From Bedellia somnulentella (taxonomy: Eukaryota; Arthropoda; Insecta; Lepidoptera; Bedelliidae), in the NCBI GenBank assembly GCA_963576735.1, contig OY755186.1, forward strand, positions 16,293,970 to 16,357,969: a stretch of 64,000 nt of DNA, given 5' to 3'. Below the pieces are notes generated by a model. That model did no database searches. It was not told where the DNA came from and worked only from the letters and a program-made list of their open reading frames with translations. This document shows positions 62,872 to 64,000 of the stretch, piece after piece. The position numbers were made by a program, and so were the translations under genes. How positions within the stretch are numbered: position 1 is the stretch's first letter; each line of letters opens with the position of its first letter.

Positions 62872-64000
62872 CCAGGACCGGGGGGCAGGTGCTGGCTAGA
62901 GAGGAGAAAGCCCCGACAATGACCATCTCACAAGCCTGTAACGGGAACAGTTTGGTGATATTGGGCTGTGTCAATGATCAAGACTGTAAACATTGCAGGA
63001 AGCAAGAGTCGAAGGAGGAGGTCGTGAAAGTGACTCGAATTTGTCCATTGGATGGATGGGAAACAGAAGCTATGCAGAAGGCCCAAGAAGAAGATGAGAA
63101 CCTCAGACCCATCATGAAATGGAAGAAGGAAAAACACGATCAACCGGCTTGGAGTGAAGTAGCGTCCACAGGAGTGAGTACGAAAGCTTACTGGGCGCAA
63201 TGGAACAGCTTGGTTCTGATCAATGGTCTACTGTACCGGAGGTGGGAGAATCCCAACGGTAAGGAAGAGCACCTACAATTGGTCGTGCCCAGAGCCAAGG
63301 TTAAAGATGTACTGCGGGAAACACATGACAGTGTTTCGGGCGGGCATCTTGGGGTAAATCGTACGTTGCAGAAGGTTCGTGCGAAGTTTTACTGGCTTCA
63401 TTGTAGGGACGACGTACAGGACTGGTGCCGGAAATGTACAACGTGTGCCGCGGTGAAAGGTCCGCAGACCCGGAGTAGAGGGGGATTACGGTTGTACAAT
63501 GTGGGAGCTCCCTGGGAGAGGATTGCCGTTGATGTGGCTGGACCGTTTCCACAATCAGAGTCCGGAAATAAATATTTCATGGTGGTGATGGATTACTTCA
63601 CTAAGTGGCCTGAAGTGTTTGCCATACCCAATCAAGAAGCAATAACTGTGGCTACAAAACTGGTTGAGGAAGTGATCTGTCGATTTGGCGTGCCCCTGGA
63701 GATACACTCTGACCAGGGAAGAAATTTTGAGTCACAAGTATTTCAAGAGGTGTGCAAACTACTTGGAATGCATAAAACCAGGACGACGCCATATCATCCT
63801 CAGTCAGATGGAATGGTGGAGAGGTTCAACCAAACACTGGAGAGACAGTTGGCGAAGATGGTTGAAAAACATCAGAAGGACTGGGACAAACACATTCCAT
63901 TATTTTTACTGTCTTACCGGTCAGCTGTTCACGAAAGCACGAAAGAAACACCTGCTTTCGTCAATTTCGGAAGAGAGCTACGATTGCCTGTAGATTTGTT
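62868..64000 (+). CDS. pol: Gypsy-type integrase, open in -1 frame, cut by window end
   Basis: Open from before the gag stop to the window end with no ATG near its start, as for a frameshift product. After ~110 codons of linker (QACNGNSLVILGCVNDQDCK, KHCRKQESKE, ICPLDGWETEAMQKAQEEDE), which resembles the usual RNase H-integrase connector, comes the zinc-binding H-H-C-C (ETHDSVSGGHLGVNRTL; WCRKCTTCAAVK). The catalytic core has all three acidic residues: Asp in ERIAVDVAGPFP, Asp in IHSDQGRNFES and Glu in SDGMVERFNQTLER. It would join element DNA to the chromosome. The catalytic part looks intact, which is remarkable because reverse transcriptase is absent. Confidence 0.9.

Larger units (their letters stand above)
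61134..64000 (+). mobile_element. Ty3/Gypsy-type LTR element lacking protease-RT-RNase H, runs off window
   Basis: LTR (61134-61618), AT spacer, primer site (61621-61640), gag (61645-62871), then in the -1 frame a short linker and integrase. Between Gag's zinc knuckle and the integrase linker there are only ~120 codons, and no protease (D-T/S-G) or reverse transcriptase motifs. The coding DNA is GC-richer than its surroundings and unbroken, so the copy looks young. The 3' end and second LTR lie beyond 64000. Confidence 0.88.

Noticed and set aside
1..64000. CRISPR array or prokaryotic operon
   Set aside because: The repeats are dispersed and bear target duplications, and the sequence has eukaryotic retroelements throughout. 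There are no short regular repeats with unique spacers.

Overview
The window looks like AT-rich, repeat-saturated DNA from an insect, most probably a moth or butterfly. The main reason is its dominant short repeat (here SINE-A, about 250 bp), which resembles from memory the Metulj SINE group of Lepidoptera. Other lepidopteran-type repeats support this: an RTE LINE, a tRNA-headed SINE (SINE-B), a Lep1/Helitron-like element and a GGTTCCGTAC-ended repeat. I see no complete host gene. Three short stretches could be host exons (6301-6441, 10257-10370, and a possible first exon ending near 14597). None could be identified.

Layout. 1-6.2 kb: SINE copies, a 5'-truncated CR1-like LINE (1028-3040) inside a SINE-B tail, RTE stubs and a fold-back element. 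6.3-10.1 kb: a possible exon, then a frameshifted LINE with endonuclease and reverse transcriptase. 10.1-32.9 kb: mostly SINE-A and SINE-B copies, RTE stubs, a perfect 142-bp inverted repeat next to four 122-bp tandem units (19.5-20.5 kb), and tRNA-like repeats (SINE-C). 32.9-38.3 kb: a minus-strand BEL/Pao LTR retrotransposon with near-identical LTRs and a 5-bp target duplication; gag is intact but most of pol is gone. 38.6-61 kb: more SINEs, many nested, two LINE 3' halves inside SINE-A copies, an inverted SINE-C pair and a Helitron-like element. 61.1-64.0 kb: the 5' part of a Ty3/Gypsy-type element in which gag is followed at once by integrase.

How the parts relate. The RTE stubs, SINE-A and SINE-B end in closely similar 3' sequence (a CTACCCC/CAACCCC block, then GCCGTGA or GGCGTGA, then a TATG-type tail). 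This fits the RTE LINE having moved both SINE families. Many copies have target-site duplications that can be read directly, so the order of several insertions can be worked out. Names for TE clades come from memory of the families, not from a search.
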